A stretch of 64,000 nt of DNA, from positions 167,793,501-167,857,500 of the forward strand of contig BTPG01000002.1 in assembly GCA_036245525.1 (NCBI GenBank). The letters run 5' to 3'. Source of the stretch: Semisulcospira habei. Taxonomy: Eukaryota > Mollusca > Gastropoda > Semisulcospiridae. Shown here piece by piece: positions 50,390 through 60,643 of the stretch. Positions within the stretch are counted from its first letter, which is position 1, and every line of letters begins with the position of its first letter. Position numbers and translations under genes: made by a program. The notes below the pieces were generated by a model. The model was given only the letters and a program-made list of their open reading frames with translations. It was not told the DNA's origin and searched no databases.

Positions 50390-51780
50390 TGGGCGTCTCT
50401 GTCCGGCGATCTCTGACAGACGACATACTCTCTCTGTGGGACAGCAAGGCACTGCTTCTGATTGGGGTCCCCATTGTTACTCTTGGGCGTCTCTGACAGG
50501 CGAGCTCTGAAAGACGCCGACCGCTCTGAGTGACAACTTGCCGACCTGGTTACCCCCTGGGTGCAGCCAGTGTACTTTCAACTGACTAAAAGTGTACTTT
50601 GGACTCCCATGTGTATTATTCACAAGCCAGTGAGTTGTCAGTTTCTCCAAAATGTGTATTTGTGTATAACGTGCACCTGTACGTGTACCCCAAGCAAAAT
50701 AGTGTACTTCAATACGCCGAATGTGTATGGTAAACAGGTCTGGGCAACCCAGCCACTAAGGAAGCAACGCAATTTAGTAATATTTAGGTACATACCCAAT
50801 GTCAATAGACAAACAGAGAATCAGCCACGACTTATTACTTTCGTATGAGGGAAGTGGCAACCCAGCCACTGCTTCCGTGGCCACGATCTCCGATAGGCGT
50901 CGCACGCTCTCTGTGGGACAGCAAGGCCACTGCTTGTGCCCTGGGTCCGACCTTGTGGCTGTCAGGCGTCTCTGCCCGGTATCTGATAGGCGTGGTACGC
51001 TCACTGTGGGGAACAAAGCCACTGCTCTGACTTGGGTCCCAGCTTGTCCCTGCCAGGTGTCACTGCCCGGCGATCTGATAGGCGTGGTACGCTCTCTGTG
51101 GGACCACGAAGTCCCTGCTTCGGACTTGGGTTTCGCCTTGTGACACTCTGATATCAGTGTCCGGCGATCTCTGATAGGCAACGTACGCTCTCTGCGGGAC
51201 AACGAAGTCCCTGCCTCAGACTTGGGACCCACCTTGTTCATCTCGGACATCAATGCCCGGCGGCCTCTGATAGGCGTCGTACGCTCTCTGCGGGACAACG
51301 AAGTCCCTGCTGCTGACTTGGGTCGCACCTTGTAAACTCGGACATCAATGCCCGGCGATCTCGGATAGGCGTCGTACGCTCTCTGCGGGACAACGAAGTC
51401 CCTATCTCTGTGCGGGACAACGAAGCCCCTGTTCCTGACCTGAGGCGTCGTACGCTCTTTGCGGGACAACGAAGTCCCTATCTCTGTGCGTGACCACGAA
51501 GGCCCTGTTCCTGCCTTGAGGCGTCGTACGCTCTCTGCGGGACAACGAAGTCCCTATCTCTGTGCGGGTCAACGAAGTCCCTGTTTCTGACTTGAGGCGT
51601 CGTACTCTGCGGGACAACGAAGTCCCTATCTCTGTGCGGGTCAACGAAGTCCCTGTTTGTGACTTGAGGCGTCGTACGTTCTCTGCGGGACAACGAAGTC
51701 CCTATCTCTGTGCGGGACAACGAAGTCCCTGTTCCTGACGTGGGTCCCTCCTTGTTAGCTTGGACATCACTGTCGGCTGA
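50390..51780 (-). repeat. Tandem repeat array in gag of E
   Basis: More than ten copies of a unit with CTGATAGGCGTCGTACGCTC, TCTGCGGGACAACGAAGTCC and GACTTGGGTCC. The unit is about 100 bp on the left and shortens to about 60-bp dimers (TATCTCTGTGCGGGACAACG) at 51400-51720. On the coding strand it gives peptide repeats such as GTSLSRRERTTPIRGRR. Confidence 0.82.
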
Positions 51781-51963
51781 CCTCTGATAGAGTAGGACGC
51801 AAAAGGAGGTAAGCCCCCCAGCGTTAACCATCTCTCTTCCAGTCATGAGGCGGACACCTCACCAGTGCGGGTCGACTCGCCTCCTGCTCAGGGAAGGCCC
51901 TCCGCATGCTCGTCCGAGGGGCCCTGAAAGTCGCCACACATCGTGCAGATCCGAACCTAGTTA

Positions 51964-52153
51964 CTGCAACAAGAGGGTACAAGATGAAAGAGCGAGCGTG
52001 GCCTCTAAGGTCACGCAATAACAACGCGCGCGCGCTGGCGAATCGGACATAATTGAATATGTAGTCGAATCAAACGAGTGTACAGCGCGTGCCGACGCTC
52101 GGCGCTCCTTCCCACCCAAGGGCGCCGGTCGAGGGCATTCACCGAGATATTAC
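51964..52153 (-). other. Predicted spliceosomal intron in gag of E (190 nt)
   Basis: Donor GGCCAG/GTAATATC and acceptor CTCTTGTTGCAG. Joining gives ATG GCC AGT AAC then TAG, then VRICTMCGDFQGPSDEH. The architecture is that of B and C, but a nonsense codon follows the junction. The retained splice sites in such a decayed copy show the intron is old in this subfamily. Confidence 0.65.
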
Positions 52154-52161
52154 CTGGCCAT
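52154..52161 (-). pseudogene. Gag start mini-exon of E (ATGGCCAG)
   Basis: ATG GCC AG before the donor, homologous to 16114-16121 and 25221-25228. The spliced frame is interrupted two codons later, so it is non-functional. Confidence 0.6.
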
Positions 52162-52461
52162 GGCGGAAAAAAGGAGCAAACCCACGTATCACCATATCGT
52201 AAACAGCACGCCACACAGCCCGACCGGTTCGGAGCGCAGGCCGAAGCAGCGTCCGGAAGCCGCCAGTCACAGTCTCCATGGTACAAGCCGTAGGCCCGTA
52301 GAACACACAGGTCGACGAGGCGGCCCAGCGTGAGCACTACTACCCCCAGTCACGCCACCATCTCCACAGTTCAAGTCCCAACGAACGAACAGTCAAGGTC
52401 GAAAACGACCGGCCAAGAACCAAAGCAGAGCTCGAACAGACACAACCTACTTCTGCCAGCT

Positions 52462-52663
52462 AAGAACTAAAACTGGGGTATGCTGGGTAATCTTGTACCG
52501 GATGTGAGTAAGGGGAGACTATTCGGGTTTGGCATGGTCTATGGCGCCCCACTCCTGCCAACACCCCCTTATACGGACACAACCAAAATTTGGCTAAAAT
52601 TAGGCCAGCTAAGAGCCATTTCCTAAGTGTAATACCATCGGTAATGTGTTTTGAGAAAACAAA
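52462..52663. repeat. 5' inverted terminal repeat of E
   Basis: ATGCTGGGTAATCTTGTACC, GGTCTATGGCGCCCCACTCC, CTAAAATTAGGCCAGCTAAG, GTGTAATACCATCGGTAATG, ending TTTTGAGAAAACAAA. Confidence 0.85.
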
Positions 52664-52731
52664 TCATGGTATTCGACCTTCGTTACACAGCGAATAACAA
52701 TAAAATGCAAGGGACACAGACCTTCATCAGC

Positions 52732-52850
52732 CTAAAGACCCAAAGGCAAGAGGCATAGATCCTCATGAGCCCCTCCATGAGGTCATCTATCAGAGATTGA
52801 ATGATTGCTTCAGGGACATGTCCTCATTACCGGCAGTTAGGGGTTAGTGT
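52732..52850. repeat. Foldback remnant (family H4)
   Basis: AAGAGGCATAGATCCTCATG, GAGCCCCTCCATGAG and GGCAGTTAGGGGTTA. About 35 nt from the donor of exon 3. Confidence 0.5.
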
Positions 52851-52884
52851 GTGGAGTTAAAGAGGATGGGGCTGATGTACTGAC

Positions 52885-53006
52885 CCTGTCCCCAGTCTCA
52901 TAGTCGAGTCGCCGTAGCGGGAAAAGTGCGCCGGTTCCATCCCGCACACCAAACGTGTTGCGAGAGTTGCCCCCAACAATCAGGTACTGCAAACGCCCAA
53001 CATCCG
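52885..53006 (-). CDS. CadN-like cadherin, exon 3 (short)
   Basis: A 122-nt exon found by its splice sites (acceptor TTTTCAATGCACAG, donor GACAGG/GTCAGT) and by phase. It encodes SDVGRLQYLIVGGN and FGVRDGTGALFPLRRLDYE, the G.L.Y.I..GN...F.....TG.......LDYE core of a cadherin repeat. It enters in phase 1 and leaves in phase 0. Longer open frames over this stretch are in the wrong frame. The upstream intron contains element F and the downstream intron element E. Confidence 0.87.
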
Positions 53007-53127
53007 CTGTGCATTGAAAATAAGCAAATAAATAATAGATGGATAGACAGACGTAAAATAATAAATAAATGGTTCCAAAGATCTATAAATGAATGTGAAA
53101 AAAGTAGTGTTGTGTGCAGGTCAATTA

Positions 53128-53310
53128 ACCCCTTACCTGCCACTGTATGTACATATTTCTTTTGGAAATCTTTGCAACCAACAAACAAAAGCTAAAACCA
53201 TTCAAAAACATGGAAGCAAACTGGTCTCAGCAAAAGGCATAGATCCTTATGAGCCCTCACAGTTGCAGGAGCTAAGGAGGATCTATGTCTCTTGCAGTTG
53301 GATCATGACA
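53128..53310. repeat. Family H4 foldback interrupted by F
   Basis: TTAACCCCTTACCTGCCAC at the left, AAAAGGCATAGATCCTTATG and AGGATCTATGTCTCTTGCAG in the middle. The right end is missing where F begins at 53311. Confidence 0.55.
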
Positions 53311-53510
53311 TTTGTTTTTTCAAAATACATTACCGATGGCATTACTATATGGAATACACTCAATTGCCTGTAGATTTCAGCCCAAAGTTGTGTCCCCTAC
53401 ACAACTGGGGAGGAGACACCGGGGATCCAAGTATAGGCGCCCGGGTGTCCTCCCCTACCAACCTATCCCGCCATGCGTATGGAGAACTCACCTCAGTTTC
53501 ACTCTTAGCT
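53311..53510. repeat. 5' inverted terminal repeat of F
   Basis: TTTGTTTTTTCAAAATACAT, TACCGATGGCATTACTATAT, GTTGTGTCCCCTACACAACT and GGGTGTCCTCCCCTACCAAC. Inverse at 59225-59439. Confidence 0.86.
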
Positions 53511-53817
53511 CGACTGGGGACGGTCGGGCTTTTGCCTTGCTACGGTTTTTTGACCGTTCTTCTGTGGATTCTACTACTCGGCTTTTTGCCTTGTTTTTGA
53601 CTTCTCCTTGGACTCAGTGTACTTCGTTAGTGTGTTCTACACTTTGACGTTTTACTGTGTGTGGACTTGGCGCCGACCGGTTTGACTTAGAGTGAACTTC
53701 GTCCTTGGCTGCAGCCTTGGGGTTTCAGCTTGTGACTTTCTCACGTGGCTTTTGCCTCGCGGTGTGAGTTCGGCGCTTGAGTGTGTTCCTTCCTGTGAAC
53801 AGTGTACAACGAACGCT

Positions 53818-54100
53818 ATGGCGGCTTCTGTTGAAGTTTGCCCCCCTTTGCGAGGATTTCTGGGGCCCTCGTTCGCCCTCGTCGCCTGCCGGCCGTGCTC
53901 TACTGCTCTTCCGACAGGATGTGTGACGTGTGTGCTGACGGGCGTGAGGACCGGCGGTCTCAGGTGGGGATCCTCCAGACGTGTCCTTCTTCCTGGTCTC
54001 AACGTTCTCCCCGGACTGCTCCGCAGGAGGGCATTGCTACGTCGGCTTCTCGGGCCCCGCTTCACTACAGCTTCCGGGCCTGCCAGCCCGCAGGTAAGTC
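53818..54100 (+). pseudogene. Gag N-terminal cysteine-rich segment of F
   Basis: ATG at 53818 gives MAASVEVC, matching MASSVLKTC of A. In another frame the cysteine cluster continues CSSDRMCDVCADGREDRRSQ. As in A, no intron separates the start from the cysteine domain. Frameshifts prevent a continuous product. Confidence 0.6.
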
Positions 54101-54231
54101 CCCTTCTTTTACCTTAGCCGCGCAGAAACTCCCTCCCCTCTCCGAGTCTTCTGAGCAGGGCAGGCGAGTATCAGGGTCGTGCTTCCCACATGGGTGGACT
54201 TATATATTACTCAGGTGTGGATTCGTGTGCA

Positions 54232-55690
54232 CCATTTGTCCCCTCCCCGCTTCGCTTTTCCTGAGCGGGCTTGGCGTGACACCTTTCTGTCCACCCCCCC
54301 CGCCCCGAACTTTCAAGGCGGGCCCGGTGTGACTCAGACTTTTACTCACAAGTGCGGATTCGTGCGCACCTTTTGTCCCCTCCCCGCTTCGCTTTTCCTG
54401 AGCGGGCTTGGCGTGACACCTTTCGGTCCAGCCCCCCGCCCCGAACTTTCCAGGCGGGCCCGGTGTGACTCAGACTTTTACTCACAGGTGCGGATTCGCG
54501 CGCACCAGTTGTCCCCTCCCCGCTTCGCTTTTCCTGAGCGGGCTTGGCGTGACACCTTTCTGTCCCCCCCCCCGCCCCGAAGTTTCCAGGCGGGCCCGGT
54601 GTGACTTAGACTTTTATTCACAGGTGCGGTTTCGTTCACCCCTTTTGTCCCCTCCCCGCTTCGCTTTCTGCTGAGCGGGCTTGGCGTGACTTCAGACTGT
54701 CCCCTCCCCGCTTCGCTCTTCGCTGAGCGGGCTTGGAGCGACTCTTAGACTGTCCCCTCCCTGCTTCGCTTTTGCTGAGCAGGCTTGGCGTGTTTTTAGA
54801 CTGTCCCCTCCCCGCTTCGCTTTTCGCTGAGCGGGCTTGGCGTGACTACTGACTGTCCCCCGCTCCCTGAGCGGCTTGCGTGACTTGACTGTCCCCTCCG
54901 CTTCGCTTGTGGCAGCGTGCTTCGCTGCTGAGCGGGCTTGGCGTGACGTCTTTTTAGACTGTCCCCTCCCTGCTTCGCTTTTGCTGAGCAGGCTTGGCGT
55001 CATTATAGACTGTCCCCTCCCCGCTTCGCTTTTTGCTGAGCGGGCTTGGCGTGACTACAGACTGTCCCCTCCCCGCTTCGCTCTTCACTGAGCAGGCTTG
55101 GCGTCACTTTAAGACTGTCCCCTCCCTGCTTCGCTTTTGCTGAGCAGGCTTGGCATGATTATAGACTGTCCCCTCCCCTTTTCGCTCTTCGCTGAGCGGG
55201 CTTGGCGTGACTTTAAGTCTGTCCCCTCCCTGCTTCGCTTTTGCTGAGGAGGCTTGGAGTGATTATAGACTGTCCCCTCCCCGCTTCGCTTTTTGCTGAG
55301 CGGACTTGGTGTGACTTTAAGACTGTCCCCTCCCTGCTTCGCTTTTGCTGAGCAGGCTTGGCGTGATTATAGACTGTCTCCTCCCCGCTTCGCTTTCGCT
55401 GAGCGGGCTTGGAGTGATTTTGACTGTCCCCTCCCCGCTTCGCTTTCGCTGAGCGGGCTCGGCGTGACTTTGACTGTCCCCTCCCCGCTTCGCCTTCGCT
55501 GAGCGGGTTCGGCGTGACTTTGACTGTCCCCTCCCCGCTTCGCCTTTCGCTGAGCGGTCTAGGCACTGAGCGGTCTTGGCATGACTTTAGTCTGTCCCCT
55601 CACCGCTTCGCTTCGCTGAGCGGTCTTGGCGTGACTGGGACTGTTCCCTCCCCGCCTTGCCTTGCTGAACGGTCTTGGGCGACTACGGTG
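54232..55690 (+). repeat. Hairpin minisatellite array of F (about 23 units)
   Basis: Units with TGTCCCCTCCCCGCTTCGCT then GCTGAGCGGGCTTGGCGTGA. CCCGCT and AGCGGG in each unit are inverse copies, so each can fold. The first three units are long (about 138 bp, with GGCGGGCCCGGTGTGACTC); the rest are about 51 bp. The reading frame gives peptide repeats such as LSPPRFAFPERAWRDTF and, in another frame, PLPASLFLSGLGVT. A carries a short version at 7555-8460. Confidence 0.88.
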
Positions 55691-55699
55691 GGTCCCCCC

Positions 55700-57790
55700 C
55701 CCCGCCCCCCAAGCGGGCCCGGCGGGACCCAGACTCTTGTCCCTAGACCGGTTTCGCTAGGGTAGCGGTCTTCGGCACCCGCGTTCGGATCTCAGTTTTC
55801 TGCTGTCCGTCCGTCTTTCGCGGTCCCTCCGCCGTATGATGAACCGCCTGCGGGCTCCGCGGGCGGGTTGCGTCTTCCGCTCGCACGGCGTTTCGGCACT
55901 CTGGGAGCCGCTTTGCCCCTCCTTGCGCCTCGAGCGATGGACTGCCTCGCTTCTTCGAACCGGATATTCTCAGCCGTCTTCCTACGGATTCGGCTGTCAT
56001 CTTCTTTCGAGACTCGATGACTGGTTCTTTCCCCCGGCTGTTAGCGGTCACGTCGGTCTCCTCTTCGGACGACGTCGGCCCTTCGCGCAGCTCAGCTCGC
56101 CGCCTTCTCGCTTGGGTTTTGGCGTAGTCCCCCCCCCCCCCCCCCCCGCTTCTTCGGTCCTCCTTCTTTATGGAGAGACAGGCTTCCGCGGGGATCTACG
56201 CGCAGAGGCGGGCCTAGCATCGCTAGTCCCTCCCTCAGCCAGCCGGCTTCCGGGACTTCACCGGTGCGTTCTTCGCCCTGTTACGACACGCCTTCGTCGG
56301 CTTGTGCCCTCTGGCCTCGCCTGGGCTAGTAGTGGACTTGCGTAGGCCCTGGTTGTTACCTTTGCCTCGCGGTGCTGTTCCATCTTCACCGACCAGTGGT
56401 GACGGGCGTCTCTGCTTCCTGCGCCGTTCGTAGCCCTTGGCCGGACGGGTATCGGTTTCGTCGCCATCTTGGTGGGACAGCGCCTGGCGACACTTGGTTA
56501 CGTTCCTTCTTGCCTTTTCCTTGCATTCTGGCAAGGTTATCTCGGCCTCGGCTTCTGTCCGGCGCTCCTGGGACGGGGTATGGCATCTTGTGTCAGCATA
56601 CGCCGTGTTCGTCTCGTGCGGTTCCACTTTCTGGTGTACCTGCGGGGGCGCTTGCGCTTGGTCCCTTGGTTCGCTATGTTGCAGCTGACAAGTCCAGCTC
56701 GGGTCTAGGTCCAACTCTGTTAGACCCTCAGACCCGACTAGTGGTTTTTCACCTGGTGAGACTACAGTTACAGACTCTCCTTTCAAGTACAAGTCTAACA
56801 CGCTGGTAATCCCTCCAGTCCCGGTTTGGGGATATACCAGGCGTTGGCACAGTTGGCGCTGCGACTTCGGTCGCACGTCCGTTCTTACTCCGGCAGCGAA
56901 ACTCAGACCCGGCTAGCACGCTGGCTGGCTTCCTGCGACTTGGCGACACAGGTTAATCTACAGTTGCGCTTACGGTTAGTGGTTCTTGCAGGCGACAGAA
57001 CAGTCAACGCCGCGACTTCGGTCACGGCCCGTTCTCCTGCTCCGGCTGCTTCCACAGTCCTCCTTTGGACGCTGTCCGGTTTCGCCGACTTCGGCGACTC
57101 GGATTCTTACAGGAAACAGTGGGCAGCTCCCACACGACTAGGGGACTCTACCCGGTTCCGCCGACTGCTTCGGCTCGATTTGGACGCGGGAACAGGTTTC
57201 AGCACATTAGCTGGTGGGCCCTACGTTGCTGCTTCCAAGAAGGTGGGGCCTTGCCCTCTTTGCCCTACGCAGGAGGTCAGCGCTCCATTTAGGACCTTCC
57301 CGAGTGGTTCCTGCCCTGGGACGGTGGGTCGGCGAGAGTTAGCTACGTGAGCGAGCTTCTTCGCCGGTTGCAGGTACAGACCCGAGAGGACGGCTCTGAC
57401 CACGCTCCTAGGGCTAGATCGCAGCACTTCAGTCAGGATTTCCGGGACCGCGCTCAGTGGAGCGCGCTGACCGGACGCTGTAGTCGACGCGCAGCTTGTC
57501 TTCGGTACTATGAGTCCCGTCTTCTTTCAGGGCGGATCTGCGCTGCCGCCTCCAAACAAGTCCGCGGCAGTATGCTTGTGGGGACTTCCTTGACCAGGCT
57601 GGAGACAGTTACCCTCGTAAGGATGACACGTCGATACCTGTCGGCTGCCTCTCTCCTTTTTGGGGAGTCAGGCGAACCCGACTTTGAGCGAGCTCGACCC
57701 GCCTTCTTCTGTGGACTTAGGCGTGGCTAGGGCTACGCCACTCTCTACCGGCCCTCCCAGGCGTACGGTTACAGCCTAGTTACCCTGGGC
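55700..57790 (+). pseudogene. Gag core to RT region of F, largely unreadable
   Basis: Expected to contain the gag core, RT and RNase H. I find no YLDD or RNase H motifs in any frame. Composition is CG-rich like A. One poly-C run lies at 56131-56147. Frames on both strands are short and unsupported. Confidence 0.4.
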
Positions 57791-57879
57791 CGGTTGGGTT
57801 ATGGGGCCTTTGGCCTCTGGCTAGGCACTGAGAGAACCACGGGCTCTGCCTCTCGCCCGGGCTGCAGACGCGCTGCTCT

Positions 57880-59000
57880 TCTTGGGATGGTCTGTTCCCT
57901 GTGGCCTACCCCCTTTCGGTGTGGTGCCGAAGATTCGGCAGTATCTTCTTCCTGCTCCATGGTTCTCTTCCTGGTGGCCCCCCTGCTTTGGATTCTCGGA
58001 GGGGGCGAGACGGCTATGGCAGCAGCCCGCGGACTGTTACCAGTGTTGTGTGCGACGGCTAGGGGAGATTCTACAAGTCGGGGCGCACCTCTCGGCGTTT
58101 CCGCCCCACGATCTCACTATCCCTACGGGCAGAGTTCCCCTTAGGGCTCTTCGACGACCAAGGTTAAGCTCCTTTTTTCGTCAAGAGTTACCGCTCCGTA
58201 ATCGTACTCGCTTCCCTCAGCCGGGGCCTTTAGGCTCCGGCCCTGGCGAGTTTTGGGTCCTTGGGACCTTGAATTCAGATGTCCTCTCTCCGGTTCTCTC
58301 TTACCCCGGTGGGACCTCGTCTGGACCCGGACATGGCTATTTACAGACTGCTTCGAACCCCTGCCTTGGCACAGTTCTCCGTCCTTGCCCGGAAACATGT
58401 TCATCCTGACGTTCGCCACGGCTCCCGCGGGTGCGAGCCGCATGCGCTCTCGGTCCGCCCTGCAGGTTGGCAGTCCAAGCCTTCACTCGTCGCAACTTCT
58501 CATCGACCCGGCCTTCAGGTCTTGAGCCGGCCTCTCTCGGCGGCACCCCAGTGGCTGACCTTACCCCCGTTCAGGGGACGACCGACCCATGGGGCGCGTC
58601 GTCAGGACCTAGTCCAGGCACTGCAGTTCCTGCACTGCCATCGGCCACACCGTCTTGCCTGCCCGCCTCTTCCTACCCTACGTCAGGCAGGCCGAGTAGC
58701 TCGACCCAGACAGTTCGCCGTGGCTTCGGTGGGTGACTCGTTGGCCTACCCAACCTCTCCCTTTTCGGGATAGAAGGTTACAGTTCCGGGCGCATGACCT
58801 ACGAGCAGTAGCCCCTGAGCGGCTTCGACCGCTTTCTGCTCGGTTATGACTTGGGGACGGGCGGTAGGCAGATGTGCTGTTTCACTTGCTCCCTCTTCTA
58901 CCTCCGCGACCTATCTGGTCAGCGTGACTCCCTGGTCTTGATGGGCAGCCTCTCCGCGGCCCAGCACTCCCTCCGCACGCCACAGCGCCATAGACACTTC
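57880..59000 (+). pseudogene. MT-like and tyrosine recombinase remains of F
   Basis: LFLVAPLLW (57960-57990) matches the end of the MT-like block. Recombinase pieces: LLPRWDLVWTRTWLFTDCFE (58300), RQDLVQAL (58602) and LFYLRDLSGQRDSLVLMG (58890-58945), the last with the nucleophile Tyr context. The HxxR box is not intact. Frameshifts throughout. Confidence 0.65.
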
Positions 59001-59095
59001 TTAGCTGAAATTGTCGGGAGTGCTCCTTGCGGGCTAGCGGAGGGCTATACGTTAGGGTTTGGGTGTCGGCACCCTCCTCCTCTTTGGTATTCTAT

Positions 59096-59225
59096 ATAGT
59101 AATGCCATCGGTAATGTATTTTGAAAAAAACAAATGAATTTTTTTTCTAAAATGTATTTTTTTGAAAAATACTTACCGATGGCATTACTCGGATGGCCCT
59201 CCCACCTGCCCTGCTTGCCTCCTTG
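59096..59225. repeat. Internal complementary region and conserved block of F
   Basis: AGTAATGCCATCGGTAATG, a CAAATGAATTTT stretch, then AAAATACTTACCGATGGC and, inverted, the GGCAAGCAGGGCAGGTGGGA block. Confidence 0.84.
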
Positions 59226-59439
59226 GCTAAGCGTGAAAGTGAGGTGAGTTCTCCACACGCATGGCGGGATAGGTTGGTAGGGGAGGACACCCGGGCGCCT
59301 ATACTTGGATCCCCGGTGTCTCCTCCCCAGTTGTGTAGGGGACACAACTTTGGGCTGAAATCTACAGGCAATTGAGTGTATTCCATATAGTAATGCCATC
59401 GGTAAGTATTTTTTAAAAAAAATACATTTTAGAAAAAAA
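59225..59439. repeat. 3' inverted terminal repeat of F
   Basis: GATAGGTTGGTAGGGGAGGA, GATCCCCGGTGTCTCCTCCC, AGTAATGCCATCGGTAAG and TACATTTTAGAAAAAAA. Inverse of 53311-53510. Confidence 0.85.
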
Positions 59440-59449
59440 CTAAACTTAC

Positions 59450-59596
59450 ATTCATCAGGATCATCAGCAGTGATGGCAGGGTTGATGAGTGTATTGAGAT
59501 AATATTCCTCATCCACGTTGATAGAATAGCTTGTCTGGTTGAAAAACGGCGGGTTGTCATTTATGTCGGTCACCTTGATTCCGATTGACACAGTGG
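59450..59596 (-). CDS. CadN-like cadherin, exon 2
   Basis: Acceptor TTTTTTCAG and donor GAAT/GTAAGT. The exon encodes ATVSIGIKVTDINDNPPFF, a canonical calcium-binding inter-repeat linker, then the first strands of the next repeat (SYSINVDEEYYLNTLI, ITADDPDE). Incoming phase is 1 and outgoing phase is 1, both matching the neighbours. The donor GT is only about 10 nt from the 3' end of DIRS element F, so nearly the whole intron start is transposon sequence. Confidence 0.9.
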
Positions 59597-59715
59597 CTGA
59601 AAAAATGGAACAGTGAAACAATGTCCAAACCCTACTCTGAGGATGAGTGTTCGTGCAAAAGGCATGCTGGAGCTATCGTAGCACTAACATGCCTTCTGTA
59701 TGAATAGTGGTCTAC

Positions 59716-59924
59716 TTAACCCCTACCCTGCCACAGTGCATACATTTTTGTTTCTGAAATGTTTGTTTATTCAAGGACCCAACATCCGAGAAACATGGAT
59801 ACAAATTGGTCTCAGCAAGAGGCATGGATCCTCATGAGCCCCCCCACAGCTGCAGGGGCTCATGAGGATCCATGTCTCTTGCAGGTAGATATTGTTTACT
59901 TTATTTCAGCAGTGGAGGGGTTAA
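59716..59924. repeat. TTAA-bounded foldback element (family H4)
   Basis: TTAA/CCCCTACCCTGCC to AGTGGAGGGG/TTAA. Arms AAGAGGCATGGATCCTCATG and CATGAGGATCCATGTCTCTT meet at a GCCCCCCCACAGCTGCAGGG tip. Confidence 0.65.
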
Positions 59925-60154
59925 CTCTACTAATTTCAAAGTTTATCGAACTGAATCCATCTCACATGCATTACACCATGAAATCACTCACAATCTGCAC
60001 ACAAATACCACACAAACACATGGTGGAAAGGGCCAATTCAACTATTGTAATCTGGGAAATTTTGATCATTTCGAATAAAATTGATTAACTCTTTGCCTAC
60101 TAAGTTGCTTTTCTGTATTATGTACTCTGCCACTAAGTAATTCTGTTAACCCTC

Positions 60155-60346
60155 TTAACCCCAAGGCCCCATTTCCCAAATTTTGACAACTATGTATCAG
60201 TTGCAGGAGATGGATGGACCAAGATAATTCAAGGGTAGTGCCAGATTAGCTTGAAGCCTGAAGGTGCCAAGCTAATCTGGCTACTACTCTTGCAATATCA
60301 CAGTCCATCCATCTCCTGTGGTAGGGTCTTGGGCTAAATGGGTTAA
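60155..60346. repeat. TTAA-bounded foldback element (family H1)
   Basis: TTAA/CCCCAAGGCCCCA to TTGGGCTAAATGGG/TTAA. Arms carry GCCAGATTAGCTTGAAGCC and GGTGCCAAGCTAATCTGG. Confidence 0.63.
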
Positions 60347-60643
60347 GCGTTTATTTCCGGATCTGGTGCGCTTGCAAAGATACGACATGTAACGACACAT
60401 TCACCACTAGAAATAGCCAAGCCAAGCAAATGAACCTTGGATGGATGGGTCTCACCACCCACAGTGTGTTTCAGGAAGTCATCTCCAGGCAGCTGGAGCC
60501 CCTGGCTGTAGGCAAAGAGTCAAGTAAGCTGAAGCCAATACCAGAGTGCAGGGGCGGGAAGAGCCAAACATAATGGTGCCACTTAACAAAAGGTAGGAAA
60601 ACTGACCACAGTGACAGCATTGTTTTATCACCTGATCACTTAC

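Larger units (their letters stand above)
45824..52663 (-). mobile_element. DIRS-type retrotransposon E (decayed)
   Basis: A 6.84-kb element in the intron between exons 3 and 4, host orientation. Inverted terminal repeats are 45824-46045 and about 52462-52663 (TTACCGATGGTATTACACTT; AGCTGGCCTAATTTTAGCC), with an internal complementary region at 46060-46185. Recombinase pieces and the gag start remain. The RT-RNase H part is too diverged to read confidently. An A/T-rich insertion lies at 49655-49800. A long tandem array sits in the gag region. Related to B and C by its termini and its gag intron. Confidence 0.84.
53311..59439 (+). mobile_element. DIRS-type retrotransposon F (reverse orientation, decayed)
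   Basis: A 6.13-kb element in the intron between exons 2 and 3, the only one opposite to the host gene. The 5' terminal repeat (53311-53510) and 3' terminal repeat (59225-59439) share CCGATGGCATTACTATATGG, GAATACACTCAATTGCC and CACCGGGGATCCAAGTATAG. The internal complementary region is at 59096-59192. Same subfamily as A. It carries a massive hairpin repeat array (54232-55690). The 3' end lies about 10 nt from the host donor of exon 2. Confidence 0.87.

Noticed and set aside
52898..53188. Minus-strand open frame covering cadherin exon 3
   Set aside because: It is in the wrong frame; the real exon is 52885-53006 in the frame giving GRLQYLIVGGN and LDYE.
54232..55690. CRISPR array
   Set aside because: Repeats are contiguous and imperfect with no unique spacers, lie inside a eukaryotic retrotransposon, and also encode peptide repeats.
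56235..56876. Minus-strand open frame of 213 codons in F
   Set aside because: Opposite strand to the element's genes, GC-rich and without motifs; probably a shadow frame of decayed gag/RT.
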